Source of the DNA: AP-15 sp963814805
Lineage (GTDB): Bacteria > Pseudomonadota > Alphaproteobacteria > ATCC43930 > CGMCC-115725
Length of the DNA stretch: 64,000 bases
Assembly: GCA_963814805.1 (NCBI GenBank)
Contig: CAWFER010000015.1
Span: 310,001 to 374,000 of the forward strand
Reading direction: 5' to 3'
The notes under the pieces are model-generated. The model had not been told where the DNA came from and did no database searches. It saw only the letters and a list, made by a program, of their open reading frames with translations. Both the position numbers and the translations under genes were made by a program. Positions 8,569 through 17,093 of the stretch are shown here, one piece after another. Each line of letters begins with the position of its first letter. Position 1 is the first letter of the stretch.

Positions 8569-10134
8569 ATGGACGCTCGGACCGAGGCAAAGGAGCAGAG
8601 CACCGCGCAGCGCGCTCCCAAGGCGCCGCCCTGCACGATGGTGATATTCGGCGCCGGCGGGGATCTGACCAAGCGGCTGCTGATGCCGGCTCTCTACAAT
8701 CTGGCCAAGGACAAACTCTTATCGGACAATTTTGCGATCATCGCCGCCGATCGCACGCCCAAGCAGCCCAACGCCTTTCGCGACTATCTGGCCGATGGGG
8801 TCAAGAGCTTTGTCTCGGATACGGGGTCGGGCGGCCCCAGCGAGCCGTTCGACGCCAAGGCCTGGGAATTAATCGCCAGCCGCATCACCCATTTCGCCGG
8901 CGATTTTACTACGCCCGAAACCTATAGCCAGCTCGGCAAATTGCTCCAGGAGACCGAAACCAAGAACAAAACCGGCGGCAACGTCATTTTCTACCTTGCC
9001 GTCGCCGAGCAATTGTTCGGCGCCATCATCGAGCGGCTCGGCGCGGCCGGGCTGGCGCGGGAACAGAACGGAAGCTGGCGGCGGGTCATCATCGAAAAGC
9101 CGTTCGGCAGCGACCTCGCCACCGCCCGCGCGCTCAACGCCCGGATCCTCAAGGTCCTGAGCGAGCCGCAGATCTTCCGCATGGATCATTTCCTTGGCAA
9201 GGAAACGGTCCAGAACATCATGGCGCTGCGCTTTTCAAATGGCATCTTCGAACCGCTGTGGAACCGCGACCATATCGACCACGTGCAGATCACCGCGGCC
9301 GAAACCGTCGGCGTCGAGCGCCGCGCCAAATTTTACGAGATTACCGGCGCCTTGCGCGACATGGTGCCGAATCACATGTTCCAGCTTCTCAGCATGACGG
9401 CGATGGAATCGCCCAACTCGTTTGCCGCCGACGCGGTGCGCAACGAGAAGACCAAGATACTCGAAGCAGTGCAGCCGCTCGACGATGAGGCGGTGCGCCG
9501 CAACGTCGTGCGCGGGCAATACGCGGCCGGCGCGCTCAACGGCGCCCCGGTCCAAGCCTATCGCGAGGAACCGGGCGTCGATCCAAAGAGTACGGCCGAG
9601 ACCTATGTCGCCTTGCGGCTCGGCATCGAAAACTGGCGCTGGGCTGGCGTGCCGTTCTACCTGCGCACCGGCAAGAGGCTGACGCGACGGACGACCGAGA
9701 TTGCGATTCACTTCAAACAGGCGCCGTTCGCGCTGTTCCGCGACACCCCGGTCGACATTCTGACCCCCAACGTGCTGATCTTGCAGATCCAGCCCGATGA
9801 GGGCGTCGCGCTGCAGTTCGGCGCCAAGATCCCGGGCCCGCGGATCGAACTTGGCAAGGTCCGGATGGATTTCCGTTACAAGGATTATTTCCATACCGAG
9901 CCCAGCACCGGCTATGAGACCCTGGTCTACGACTGCATGGTGGGCGACGCGATGCTGTTCAATCGGGCCGACGGCGTCGAGGCCGGCTGGGCGGTGGTGC
10001 AGCCGATCCTCGATTTGTGGGCCGAGGACAAGACGGTGCCGCTCGAACTCTACCCCGCGGGCAGCACCGGTCCCGAGGGGGCCGACAATCTCTTATGGCG
10101 CAGCGGCCGGCAGTGGCGCCCGCTCGCCCCCTAG
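8569..10134 (+). CDS. zwf: glucose-6-phosphate 1-dehydrogenase
   Basis: 521 residues, normal length. It oxidises glucose-6-phosphate to 6-phosphogluconolactone, the first oxidative step; the lactonase for the product is fused to Rpe in the next gene. Seen: nucleotide-binding FGAGGDLTKRLLMPALYNL near residue 26, the substrate-binding active-site motif FRMDHFLGKETVQNI near 203 with its histidine, and YLRTGKRL near 364. The N-terminal ~22 residues are a charged, low-complexity extension; the family core begins at CTMVIFGAGG. The ATG is three bases after the gnd stop, which suggests coupled translation. Confidence 0.97.
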   Translation: MDARTEAKEQSTAQRAPKAPPCTMVIFGAGGDLTKRLLMPALYNLAKDKLLSDNFAIIAADRTPKQPNAFRDYLADGVKSFVSDTGSGGPSEPFDAKAWELIASRITHFAGDFTTPETYSQLGKLLQETETKNKTGGNVIFYLAVAEQLFGAIIERLGAAGLAREQNGSWRRVIIEKPFGSDLATARALNARILKVLSEPQIFRMDHFLGKETVQNIMALRFSNGIFEPLWNRDHIDHVQITAAETVGVERRAKFYEITGALRDMVPNHMFQLLSMTAMESPNSFAADAVRNEKTKILEAVQPLDDEAVRRNVVRGQYAAGALNGAPVQAYREEPGVDPKSTAETYVALRLGIENWRWAGVPFYLRTGKRLTRRTTEIAIHFKQAPFALFRDTPVDILTPNVLILQIQPDEGVALQFGAKIPGPRIELGKVRMDFRYKDYFHTEPSTGYETLVYDCMVGDAMLFNRADGVEAGWAVVQPILDLWAEDKTVPLELYPAGSTGPEGADNLLWRSGRQWRPLAP

Positions 10135-10177
10135 CAATGGCGCCCACCCGCTTCATCGAAATGGCGACTGCGCGGCT

Positions 10178-11605
10178 ATGGGCCGCTCGGTAATCGTCGC
10201 CCCGTCGATCCTGTCGGCCGATTTCGGCCGTCTCGCCGACGAGGTGCAGGCGGTCGACCGGGCCGGGGCCGACTGGATCCATGTCGACGTGATGGATGGG
10301 CGGTTTGTCCCCAACATCACCATCGGCCCAGTGGTTGTCGAGGCGGTCCGGCGGGCGACGAAAAAGCCGGTCGACGTTCATCTGATGATCGTCGAGCCCG
10401 AGCGTTACCTTGACGATTTCGCCAAGGCCGGCGCCGATCATCTGCTGGTCCATTGCGAGCCTTCGGCCACCATACACCTGCATCGCACCCTCTCCCGCAT
10501 TCGCGACCTGGGCAAGATTGCCGGGGTGGTGCTGAACCCGGCGACACCGCTGTCGCAGATCGAGTATGTGCTGCATCTGTGCGGCGTCGTTTTGATCATG
10601 ACCGTCAATCCCGGTTTCGGCGGACAAGAGTTCCTGCCCGAGATGCTGCCAAAGATTGCGGCGTTGCGGCGGCTGTGCGGCGAACGCGGGCTCGACCCGA
10701 TCATCGAGGTCGATGGCGGGCTGAGCGGCGACAATGCGTGGCGCGCAATCGAGGCCGGGGCCACCGCGATCGTCGCCGGCTCGGCCGTGTTCCACATGCC
10801 CGACTATGCCGGCGCGATCGCCGCGATCCGCAACTCCAGTCAACCGCGATCCCGAGGAGTGCCGATGCCGCCGAGCCAAACTCGCATCGAAGCCGTACAG
10901 GATGCGGCGGAACTGGCTGAGCGCGCCGCGCGCTGGATCACCGATCTCGCCGGCGCCAGCCGCGGCCGTTTCACGATCTGCCTGTCGGGCGGCTCGACCC
11001 CGCGCCGGCTCTATCGATTGCTGGCCGCGGCCCCCTATCGCGAGGCAATGCCATGGGACCGGGTGCACTGGTTCTGGGGCGACGAACGGTTCGTGCCCTG
11101 GGATCACCCGGACAGCAATTACCGCATGGCGCGCGAAGCTCTGCTCGATCATGTGCCGGCGCCGGCACAGAACATCCACGGCATTTCGACAACCGGCGAT
11201 CCGGGTGCGGCGGCGCGCGCTTACGAGCGGATGCTCAAATCCTATTACGGCGGCGAGACCCTCGATCCGGCGCGCCCGTTGTTTGATATCGAGCTGCTGG
11301 GTATGGGTCCGGACGGCCACACGGCTTCATTGTTTCCGGGCACGAAGGTGCTCGAAGAGCGGCAGCGCTGGGCGGCCGAGGTGGTCGGCGCCAAGCCCGA
11401 GGTGCGGATTACCCTGACCTATCCGGTGCTCGAATCGAGCCGCCATACGGCGTTTCTGGTGGCTGGGGCCGACAAGCGCGAGCCTCTGGCCCGGGCCCTG
11501 GCCGGCGACGCCGAGCTGCCGGCGGCAAGATTGCGCCCGGCCGGCGAACTGGTGTGGTTCGTCGACGCGCAGGCGAACCCCCCCCAGACGCAACCCGATC
11601 GATGA
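10178..11605 (+). CDS. rpe-pgl: ribulose-phosphate 3-epimerase fused to 6-phosphogluconolactonase
   Basis: One uninterrupted frame of 475 residues. Residues 1-229 are a full ribulose-phosphate 3-epimerase: VAPSILSADFGRLA near 6, DVMDGRFVPNITIG near 36, VHLMIVEP near 68, MTVNPGFGGQEF near 140 and IEVDGGLS near 175. Residues 230-475 are a full DevB-type lactonase: CLSGGSTPRRLYRLL near 268, WFWGDERFVPWDHPDSNYRMA near 291 and LGMGPDGHTASLFPG near 372. There is no stop in any frame near the junction, so this is not a simple frameshift. A good internal start also exists: GAGGAG at 10854-10859, five bases before ATG 10865, so separate lactonase may also be made. The stop overlaps the rpiA ATG. Confidence 0.92.
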   Translation: MGRSVIVAPSILSADFGRLADEVQAVDRAGADWIHVDVMDGRFVPNITIGPVVVEAVRRATKKPVDVHLMIVEPERYLDDFAKAGADHLLVHCEPSATIHLHRTLSRIRDLGKIAGVVLNPATPLSQIEYVLHLCGVVLIMTVNPGFGGQEFLPEMLPKIAALRRLCGERGLDPIIEVDGGLSGDNAWRAIEAGATAIVAGSAVFHMPDYAGAIAAIRNSSQPRSRGVPMPPSQTRIEAVQDAAELAERAARWITDLAGASRGRFTICLSGGSTPRRLYRLLAAAPYREAMPWDRVHWFWGDERFVPWDHPDSNYRMAREALLDHVPAPAQNIHGISTTGDPGAAARAYERMLKSYYGGETLDPARPLFDIELLGMGPDGHTASLFPGTKVLEERQRWAAEVVGAKPEVRITLTYPVLESSRHTAFLVAGADKREPLARALAGDAELPAARLRPAGELVWFVDAQANPPQTQPDR

Positions 11606-12321
11606 GCGTCGATCGCGACCGGCTGAAGCGCGCGGCGGCGCTGCGCGCGATCGAGGAAGTCGAAGACGGCATGGTGCTGGGGCTCGGCACCGGATCGACC
11701 GCCGCCTTTGTCGTCGAGGCGCTGGCCGCACGGGTGGCGAATGGGCTGCGGGTGGTCGGCATTCCGACGTCGGAGCGGACCGCGGCGCAGGCGCGCCGGC
11801 TCGGCATCCCGATTGCGACCTTTGCCGAATATCAACGGCTCGATATGACGATTGACGGCGCCGACGAGGTCGAGCTGGGCACGCTGCACCTGATCAAGGG
11901 CCTGGGCGGCGCTTTGCTGCGCGAAAAGATCGTCGCGGCGGCGAGCCGGCTGCTCGTAATCGTGGTCGATCAGGAAAAGCTCGTCGAGCGGCTGGGCGAA
12001 CATACCCCGGTGCCGGTCGAGGCGACCCAGTTCGGCTGGCAGGCGACCGCCGCGGCGCTCGCCCGATTGGGCTGTGCTCCTGAGCGGCGTTACGGGGCCG
12101 GAGAGCAGCCCTATGTCACCGACGGCGGCAACTTCATTCTCGACTGCCGGTTCGGGCCGATCGGCGATCCGGCTGGTCTCGAAACGCAGATCGCGCTGAC
12201 CGTCGGCGCCGTCGAAAGCGGCCTTTTCGTCGGACGCAGCTCGCTCGTCTGCGTCGCCTCGACCACCGGCGTCGAGGTATTGACCCCGCCCCCGAGGGCG
12301 CCGGCCAGAAACCCGACATGA
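11602..12321 (+). CDS. rpiA: ribose-5-phosphate isomerase A
   Basis: 239 residues, full length. It interconverts ribose-5-phosphate and ribulose-5-phosphate. Family motifs are clear: GLGTGSTAAFVVEAL near residue 27, IPTSERTAAQA near 53, MTIDGADEVE near 80 and LIKGLGGALLREKIVA near 95 with the catalytic lysine, then YVTDGGNFILDC near 172. Its ATG overlaps the stop of the Rpe-6PGL gene (ATGA) and its own stop overlaps the ATG of the next gene in the same way, so the three are translationally coupled. Confidence 0.96.
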   Translation: MSVDRDRLKRAAALRAIEEVEDGMVLGLGTGSTAAFVVEALAARVANGLRVVGIPTSERTAAQARRLGIPIATFAEYQRLDMTIDGADEVELGTLHLIKGLGGALLREKIVAAASRLLVIVVDQEKLVERLGEHTPVPVEATQFGWQATAAALARLGCAPERRYGAGEQPYVTDGGNFILDCRFGPIGDPAGLETQIALTVGAVESGLFVGRSSLVCVASTTGVEVLTPPPRAPARNPT

Positions 12322-13124
12322 GAAAGATTTCGCTCGTCGTTTCCGACGTCGACGGCACCCTCGTCACTCCCGACAAGGCGCTCACCCCTCGCGCCATTGC
12401 CGCGGTCGCCGGGCTGCACGCGCGGGGCGTCCATTTCTCGATCTGCAGCAGCCGCCCGCCTTTCGGCCAGCGCATGCTGATTGCGCCGTTGCAGCTGGTT
12501 CTGCCGTTCGGCGGCTATAATGGAGGATCGATCGTTAACCCCGATCTGTCGCCGGTCGAGCAGAAGCTGCTTTCGGCCGAGGCCGCGCGCGACACGATCG
12601 CCATGCTCGAAGAGCATGGCATCGGAAGCATTTGGGTATTTACCGGCGGCGAATGGTTGATCCGCGACCGGGCCGGTGATTACGTCGATCTCGAAATCCA
12701 CACGATCCAGACGCCGCCGACCTTGGTCGCCTCGTTCGAGGGCAAGCTCGCCGCGGTGTCGAAGATCGTCGGGGCGAGCAAGGACCACGACCGGGTCGCA
12801 ACCGCGGTAGCCGTCGGGCAGGCGGCATTGCAAGGCCGGGCCACGGTTCTGCGCTCGCAAGCTTACTATTGCGACGTGACCCCTCCCGGCATCGACAAGG
12901 GCCGGCTCGTCGATCTTTTGGCGAAGAAGGTCGGGGCGCAGCGCGACGAGATTCTCGTTATCGGCGACATGGGCAATGATGTCGAGATGTTCGCCGCCGC
13001 CGGGTTCGCGATCGCGATGGGCAACGCCACGCCCGAGATCAAGGCCAGAGCCGACGCTGTCACGCTCGGCAACGACGAGGACGGGTTTGCGGTCGCGATC
13101 GAGCGCTACGTCCTCGGCGGCTGA
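12318..13124 (+). CDS. Cof-type HAD-family sugar-phosphate phosphatase
   Basis: 268 residues. HAD motif I is VVSDVDGTLVTPDK near residue 7 and motif IV is IGDMGNDVEMFAAAGFAIAMGNA near 216, with a type-IIB cap between them; this is the Cof/YbjI group that dephosphorylates small sugar phosphates or cofactors. It is the last gene of the pentose phosphate operon and is coupled to rpiA through an ATGA overlap, so a sugar-phosphate substrate is a reasonable inference, but the exact substrate cannot be read from sequence. A strong hairpin follows the stop. Confidence 0.88.
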   Translation: MRKISLVVSDVDGTLVTPDKALTPRAIAAVAGLHARGVHFSICSSRPPFGQRMLIAPLQLVLPFGGYNGGSIVNPDLSPVEQKLLSAEAARDTIAMLEEHGIGSIWVFTGGEWLIRDRAGDYVDLEIHTIQTPPTLVASFEGKLAAVSKIVGASKDHDRVATAVAVGQAALQGRATVLRSQAYYCDVTPPGIDKGRLVDLLAKKVGAQRDEILVIGDMGNDVEMFAAAGFAIAMGNATPEIKARADAVTLGNDEDGFAVAIERYVLGG

Positions 13125-13150
13125 CGGAAGTCGCTGGGCGACTCCCGTCA
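13122..13150. terminator. hairpin between convergent genes
   Basis: A 13-base stem (13122-13134 with 13138-13150, one mismatch) with a three-base loop begins at the stop codon of the phosphatase gene. It lies between two convergent genes and could work in both directions. There is no T-run, so the mode of termination is uncertain. Confidence 0.55.
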
Positions 13151-13173
13151 CGCTCCGTCGCGATCACGTCCGA

Positions 13174-13701
13174 TCAGCGGCCGTAGCTGCTGCGGTAGGG
13201 ATGCGGCGATGTCGAGGAGCCGGACATCATGGGCGAGTAATGATTGAAGCTCGCGAGGCACGCCGCATGGAGGCTCGAAAGGGTGATCGGGCCGCACTCC
13301 CTGCGCATTCGCGCCTCGCGGAAGGCAAGGCTGGTCTCAAGCATGCGCGTGTAGCGATGGCTCTGGGCCACGTTCTGCCGCGCCGACCAGCTACCCGACT
13401 GCTCGACCCCGTTGCTTTGCGGGCCATTGGTCACCAGCTCGGCGCCGCCCATCGGCGCTGACGAGGGAGACATATTGCCCTGGTAGGCATTGGCGCCCTG
13501 CGACCAGTTGGCGTTATTGGCGCCCTGGGACCAATTCGTCGAGGCGCCATTCGGGGCGGTCTGCGGCGGCATCTGGTTCTGATAGGTCGACCCATAGGCG
13601 CCATTCGGGCTCGCCGATTGCGCCTGGGCGGCCGGGACCGCAGCAACCGCCGTCAGGCAAGCTGCTGCGAAGGCCGCGCTCGTCATCGTTTTAAAAAACA
13701 T
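13174..13701 (-). CDS. secreted protein of unknown function with NWSQGAN repeats
   Basis: 175 residues from the ATG at 13701, chosen because GAGGAGG lies upstream at a normal distance; the frame is open 27 codons further but that part lacks a signal. Residues 1-28 are a signal peptide ending AAVPAAQA. The next ~80 residues are rich in N, Q, S, G and P and include two copies of NWSQGAN. The C-terminal ~80 residues are a more ordered region with two cysteines (RECGPITLSSLHAACLASF). No known domain is recognised. It probably acts in the periplasm or outside the cell. It is convergent with the pentose phosphate operon. Confidence 0.7.
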   Translation of the reverse strand: MFFKTMTSAAFAAACLTAVAAVPAAQAQSASPNGAYGSTYQNQMPPQTAPNGASTNWSQGANNANWSQGANAYQGNMSPSSAPMGGAELVTNGPQSNGVEQSGSWSARQNVAQSHRYTRMLETSLAFREARMRRECGPITLSSLHAACLASFNHYSPMMSGSSTSPHPYRSSYGR

Positions 13702-13800
13702 AACGATTGCCTCCTCACGTGTTTGCTGATAACGGGCAAACACTCGGGCCGGGTGATCGTTCCGCGCCGCCGCATAGGGCATAATTGAGACGCGGCAGGG

Positions 13801-14688
13801 TCATACCGCAGGATCGCCCAGCCCCCGCCGGCGGCACGCGGCAAGGAGCGTGTTGCGCAACAGGCAGGCGATCGTCATCGGACCGACGCCGCCGGGCACC
13901 GGGGTGATCGCGCCGGCGACGCCGCGCAATGCGGCAAAGTCCACGTCGCCAACCAGGCGGCTGACGCCATCAAATCCCTGGATCGGGCTGATCCCGGCAT
14001 CGATCACCGTGGCGCCGGGCTTGACCCAGTCCGGCGTTACCATCAGCGGCCGGCCGGTCGCGGCGATCAGGATGTCAGCGCGGCGGGCGACCGAGGCCGC
14101 GTCGCGGGTCTTCGAATGCACCATCGTGACCGTGCAATCGGCGGCCATCAGCAGTGCCGCCATCGGCTTGCCGACGATGTTCGAGCGTCCCAGCACCACC
14201 GCCTCGGCGCCGGCGAGATCCAGTTGCGCCGCGCGCAGCAGCAGCAGAATGCCCTGCGGCGTGCAGGGCACGAGCCCGGCCATGCCGCTCCACAGCCGGC
14301 CGACGTTGATCGGGTGAAAACCGTCGACATCCTTTTCGGGATCTACCGCGGCAATCACGCGATGCGCATCGATCTGGCCGGGCAGCGGCAACTGGACGAG
14401 AATCCCGTCGACCCGGTCGTCGGCGGCGAGCTCGGCGATTTCGGCGACCAGCACGGCTTCGCCGGCATCGCCCGGCAGACGCCGCTCGAATGAGGCGAGC
14501 CCGGCGGCGGCGCAGGCGTTGCCCTTGGCGCGGACATAGCTGCGGCTCGCTGGATCGTCGCCGACCAGGATCGTGGCGAGGCCGGGGATGAAATTGAAGT
14601 GTTCGCGCAATTGCGCCGCCGCCTCGGCGACGCGCTGGCGCAGCCCGGCGGCGATCGCCTTGCCATCGATGATGCGTGTATCCGCCAC
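13801..14688 (-). CDS. folD: bifunctional methylenetetrahydrofolate dehydrogenase / methenyltetrahydrofolate cyclohydrolase
   Basis: 295 residues, normal length. It interconverts methylene-, methenyl- and 10-formyl-tetrahydrofolate with NADP. Visible: catalytic tyrosine/lysine region SYVRAKGNACAAAGL near residue 50, VQLPLPGQIDAHRVI near 98, PCTPQGILLLL near 140, the dinucleotide motif VVLGRSNIVGKPMAALL near 163 and TPVPGGVGPMTIACLL near 263. The start is GTG, with GAGGGAGAG upstream. It stands alone on the minus strand. Confidence 0.96.
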   Translation of the reverse strand: MADTRIIDGKAIAAGLRQRVAEAAAQLREHFNFIPGLATILVGDDPASRSYVRAKGNACAAAGLASFERRLPGDAGEAVLVAEIAELAADDRVDGILVQLPLPGQIDAHRVIAAVDPEKDVDGFHPINVGRLWSGMAGLVPCTPQGILLLLRAAQLDLAGAEAVVLGRSNIVGKPMAALLMAADCTVTMVHSKTRDAASVARRADILIAATGRPLMVTPDWVKPGATVIDAGISPIQGFDGVSRLVGDVDFAALRGVAGAITPVPGGVGPMTIACLLRNTLLAACRRRGLGDPAV

Positions 14689-14819
14689 GCCGCTCTCTCC
14701 CTCGCTGCCGCAGCACGAAAAATTTTATAACGGGTCCGGCGGACCGATGCTGACAATATCGATGGATCAGATCGGTGGATCGGCGATTGGGCCGGACCAG
14801 CGCTGCGACGGAGATGCGG

Positions 14820-15692
14820 ATGACGATGCGGCAGAAGATGCGGCAGCTGATCGAGCGGACCGGCTATACAATGGCGCCGGGCGCCTACGACACCCTGACC
14901 GCGCGGCTGGTGGAACAGGCCGGGTTCGATGCGGTCTATCTGACCGGCGGCGGCTATTCGCGGGCCAACGGCTATCCCGATCTCGGGCTTTTGACGCTGT
15001 CGGAGAACGTGCGCTTTATCGGGCTGACCGTTGAGGCGGTCGCGATCCCGGTGATCGCCGACGCCGACACCGGTTATGGCAATGCGATCAATGTGATCCG
15101 CACGGTGCGCGAATACGAGAAATCCGGGGTCGCCGCCTTTCACCTCGAAGATCAGGTTTCGCCGAAAAAATGCGGCCATTACGAAGGCAAGGAGGTAATC
15201 TCGGTCGGCGAGATGGTCGGCAAGATCAAGGCCGCGGTCGACACCCGGCAGGATTCGGACCTGATCATCATCGCCCGCTCCGACGCGCGCGCGATCGAGG
15301 GCTTGGCGGCGGCGATCGACCGGGTCAACGCCTATCTCGAAGCCGGCGCCGATGTCGGCTTTGTCGAAGCGCCGGAGAATCTCGAAGAGTTGCGCATCGT
15401 CGCGCGCCAGGTCGCCGGTCCGGCGCTGGTCAATGTGTTCGAGGGCGGCAAGACCCCGATGGCGCCGGCTGGCGAACTCGACGCCATGGGGTTCCGGCTC
15501 GGGATCTATCCCTCGCAGACCCACCGCGCCGCGATCCGGGCCGCGCAAAAGGTGCTGGTCGCGCTGAAGCAGGATGGCGACACGGCCCGCGTCGAAGCCG
15601 ACCTCGCCACCTTCCAGGAGCGTGAAGAGGCGGTTGGAACCGCGCGCTGGCAGGCGATTGCGGAAAAATACCTGCGCATCGACGCGAAATGA
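14820..15692 (+). CDS. isocitrate lyase / PEP mutase family protein
   Basis: 290 residues. The fold signature is clear: GAYDTLTARLVEQAGFDAVYLTGGG near residue 21, metal-binding IPVIADADTGYGNA near 75, FHLEDQVSPKKCGHYEGKEV near 105 and IIARSDARAIEGL near 147. The KKCGH motif is that of carboxy-vinyl lyases such as 2-methylisocitrate lyase and oxaloacetate decarboxylase-like members. The neighbours do not fix the substrate. ATG 14820 was chosen because GGAG lies six bases upstream; ATG 14814 and 14826 are also in frame. Confidence 0.88.
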   Translation: MTMRQKMRQLIERTGYTMAPGAYDTLTARLVEQAGFDAVYLTGGGYSRANGYPDLGLLTLSENVRFIGLTVEAVAIPVIADADTGYGNAINVIRTVREYEKSGVAAFHLEDQVSPKKCGHYEGKEVISVGEMVGKIKAAVDTRQDSDLIIIARSDARAIEGLAAAIDRVNAYLEAGADVGFVEAPENLEELRIVARQVAGPALVNVFEGGKTPMAPAGELDAMGFRLGIYPSQTHRAAIRAAQKVLVALKQDGDTARVEADLATFQEREEAVGTARWQAIAEKYLRIDAK

Positions 15693-15775
15693 AACGGCCC
15701 GGACGACGCAGCTGCCGCCACGTCGGCCAGATATGCTAGGATGCCGCGGGCGCAAGCCAGGGATGTTGGTTTCGC

Positions 15776-16789
15776 ATGCAAAGCGATGCAGCAAGCGCGA
15801 CGTTCTCGTCCACCGTCCCGCGACCTCGAGCGGCGGATCGCGGGGCCTCGCTGTCGATACGGCTGAGCGCGGCGATCGTCGCCGCGAGCGTCGACGAGCC
15901 GCGCATCCTGACCGTGCGGCTGGGGCCGGAGCCGGTCGAGGCCCTGCCCTCCGGCCCGTTGGAGGTCGAGCACCGCACCCTCGAAGTCGGGCTGCGCGCC
16001 TGGGTCGAGCGGCAGACCGGCCAAACCCTCGGCTATGTCGAACAGCTCTATACCTTTGGCGATCGCGACCGGATCGAAAGCGCGGATATAAGGCCGGGCC
16101 GGGCCTTGACGGTCGCCTATCTGGCCCTGGTGCGCGAGGCGCGGACCGACGGCGCCGCCGAAGCGGAGTGGCATAGCTGGTATCGGCATTTCCCTTGGGA
16201 AGATTGGCGCAACGGCGAGCCGGCGGCGCTCGCGCCTCTGCAAGCGCGGCTCGGCCGGTGGGCGCAGGATGCGGTTGGCGAGAGCGAGCGGCGGCTGCGC
16301 GCCGAACGCCTCGGCCTGGCTTTCGCCGCATCGTGGAACGAGGAATTGGTGCTCGAGCGCTACGAATTGCTTTATGAGGCGGCGCTGATCCCGGAGGCTT
16401 GGCGCGATCTCGGTCGCCAAATCCCGCCGGCTGACGGCCCGGTTTTCGGCGCGCCGATGGCGGCCGATCATCGCCGCATCCTGGCCACCGCGATCGGAAG
16501 GCTGCGCGGCAAGATCAAATACCGCCCGGTGGTGTTCGAGCTGATGCCGCCGTCTTTCACCTTGCTGCGGCTGCAGCGCACCGTCGAGGCGTTGTCCGGG
16601 GTGCGCCTGCACAAGCAGAATTTTCGCCGGCTGGTCGAACGGCAGGGCCTGGTCGAGGAAACCGGCGGCATCAGCGCCGACACTGGCGGGCGGCCGGCGC
16701 GTCTGGTGCGCTTTCGACGCGAGGTCCTGCTTGAGCGGCCGGCGCCGGGGTTGCGCCTGCGCGCCGCACGCCGCGCCTTCGGTCTCTGA
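15776..16789 (+). CDS. nadQ: NadQ-type NAD biosynthesis transcriptional regulator
   Basis: 337 residues. The N-terminal ~200 residues are a Nudix-like ligand-binding domain (VGLRAWVERQTGQTLGYVEQLYTFGDRDR near 75; VAYLALVREA near 117) and the C-terminal ~110 residues form a winged helix (ELMPPSFTLLRLQRTVEALSG near 258; LHKQNFRRLVERQGLVEETG near 281). This architecture matches the alphaproteobacterial NAD regulator NadQ, which represses nadABC operons. No nad gene is in this window, so it acts in trans here. A clear intrinsic terminator follows. Confidence 0.75.
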   Translation: MQSDAASATFSSTVPRPRAADRGASLSIRLSAAIVAASVDEPRILTVRLGPEPVEALPSGPLEVEHRTLEVGLRAWVERQTGQTLGYVEQLYTFGDRDRIESADIRPGRALTVAYLALVREARTDGAAEAEWHSWYRHFPWEDWRNGEPAALAPLQARLGRWAQDAVGESERRLRAERLGLAFAASWNEELVLERYELLYEAALIPEAWRDLGRQIPPADGPVFGAPMAADHRRILATAIGRLRGKIKYRPVVFELMPPSFTLLRLQRTVEALSGVRLHKQNFRRLVERQGLVEETGGISADTGGRPARLVRFRREVLLERPAPGLRLRAARRAFGL

Positions 16790-16802
16790 AGGAACGCGCT
16801 AT

Positions 16803-16822
16803 CCGGCGCTCACGCCGGTTTT
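16803..16822 (+). terminator. intrinsic terminator after the NadQ-like gene
   Basis: CCGGCG (16803-16808) and CGCCGG (16813-16818) form a perfect six-base stem with a four-base loop, followed directly by TTTT (16819-16822). It starts 13 bases after the stop codon at 16789. Confidence 0.75.
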
Positions 16823-16824
16823 CG

Positions 16825-16864
16825 ACTGTCTCGCGTTAACCTTAATAGTAAGATTTGAGACAGT
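16825..16864. other. perfect dyad in the 304-bp gap before the histidine kinase gene
   Basis: ACTGTCTC (16825-16832) and GAGACAGT (16857-16864) are perfect inverted arms separated by 24 AT-rich bases that include TTAACCTTAA. The gap 16790-17093 also holds the terminator above; beyond position 16865 I see no other clear signal. The dyad could be a regulator site for the kinase gene or the ends of a small degenerate element. Confidence 0.4.
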
Positions 16865-17093
16865 TGCATGAAGTATGGAATTCCGGCGCCCGCCGCGCCG
16901 TTACGCCTGCGTCCAAACCCAGCTCAAATTCCAAGCACAGTTCAAATAAACCTTGGATTCCGCAGACCCGTCGATGGAATTTGGTCGGGGAGGCGGATGA
17001 AAGCGCCGGCAGCAGGCGCGAGCCCGCCAGTCGCACGCTGACCCGCGGCCCGCCAAATCGAGTCGCCCCCGCGTAATCGGAGATTGCGTTGCA

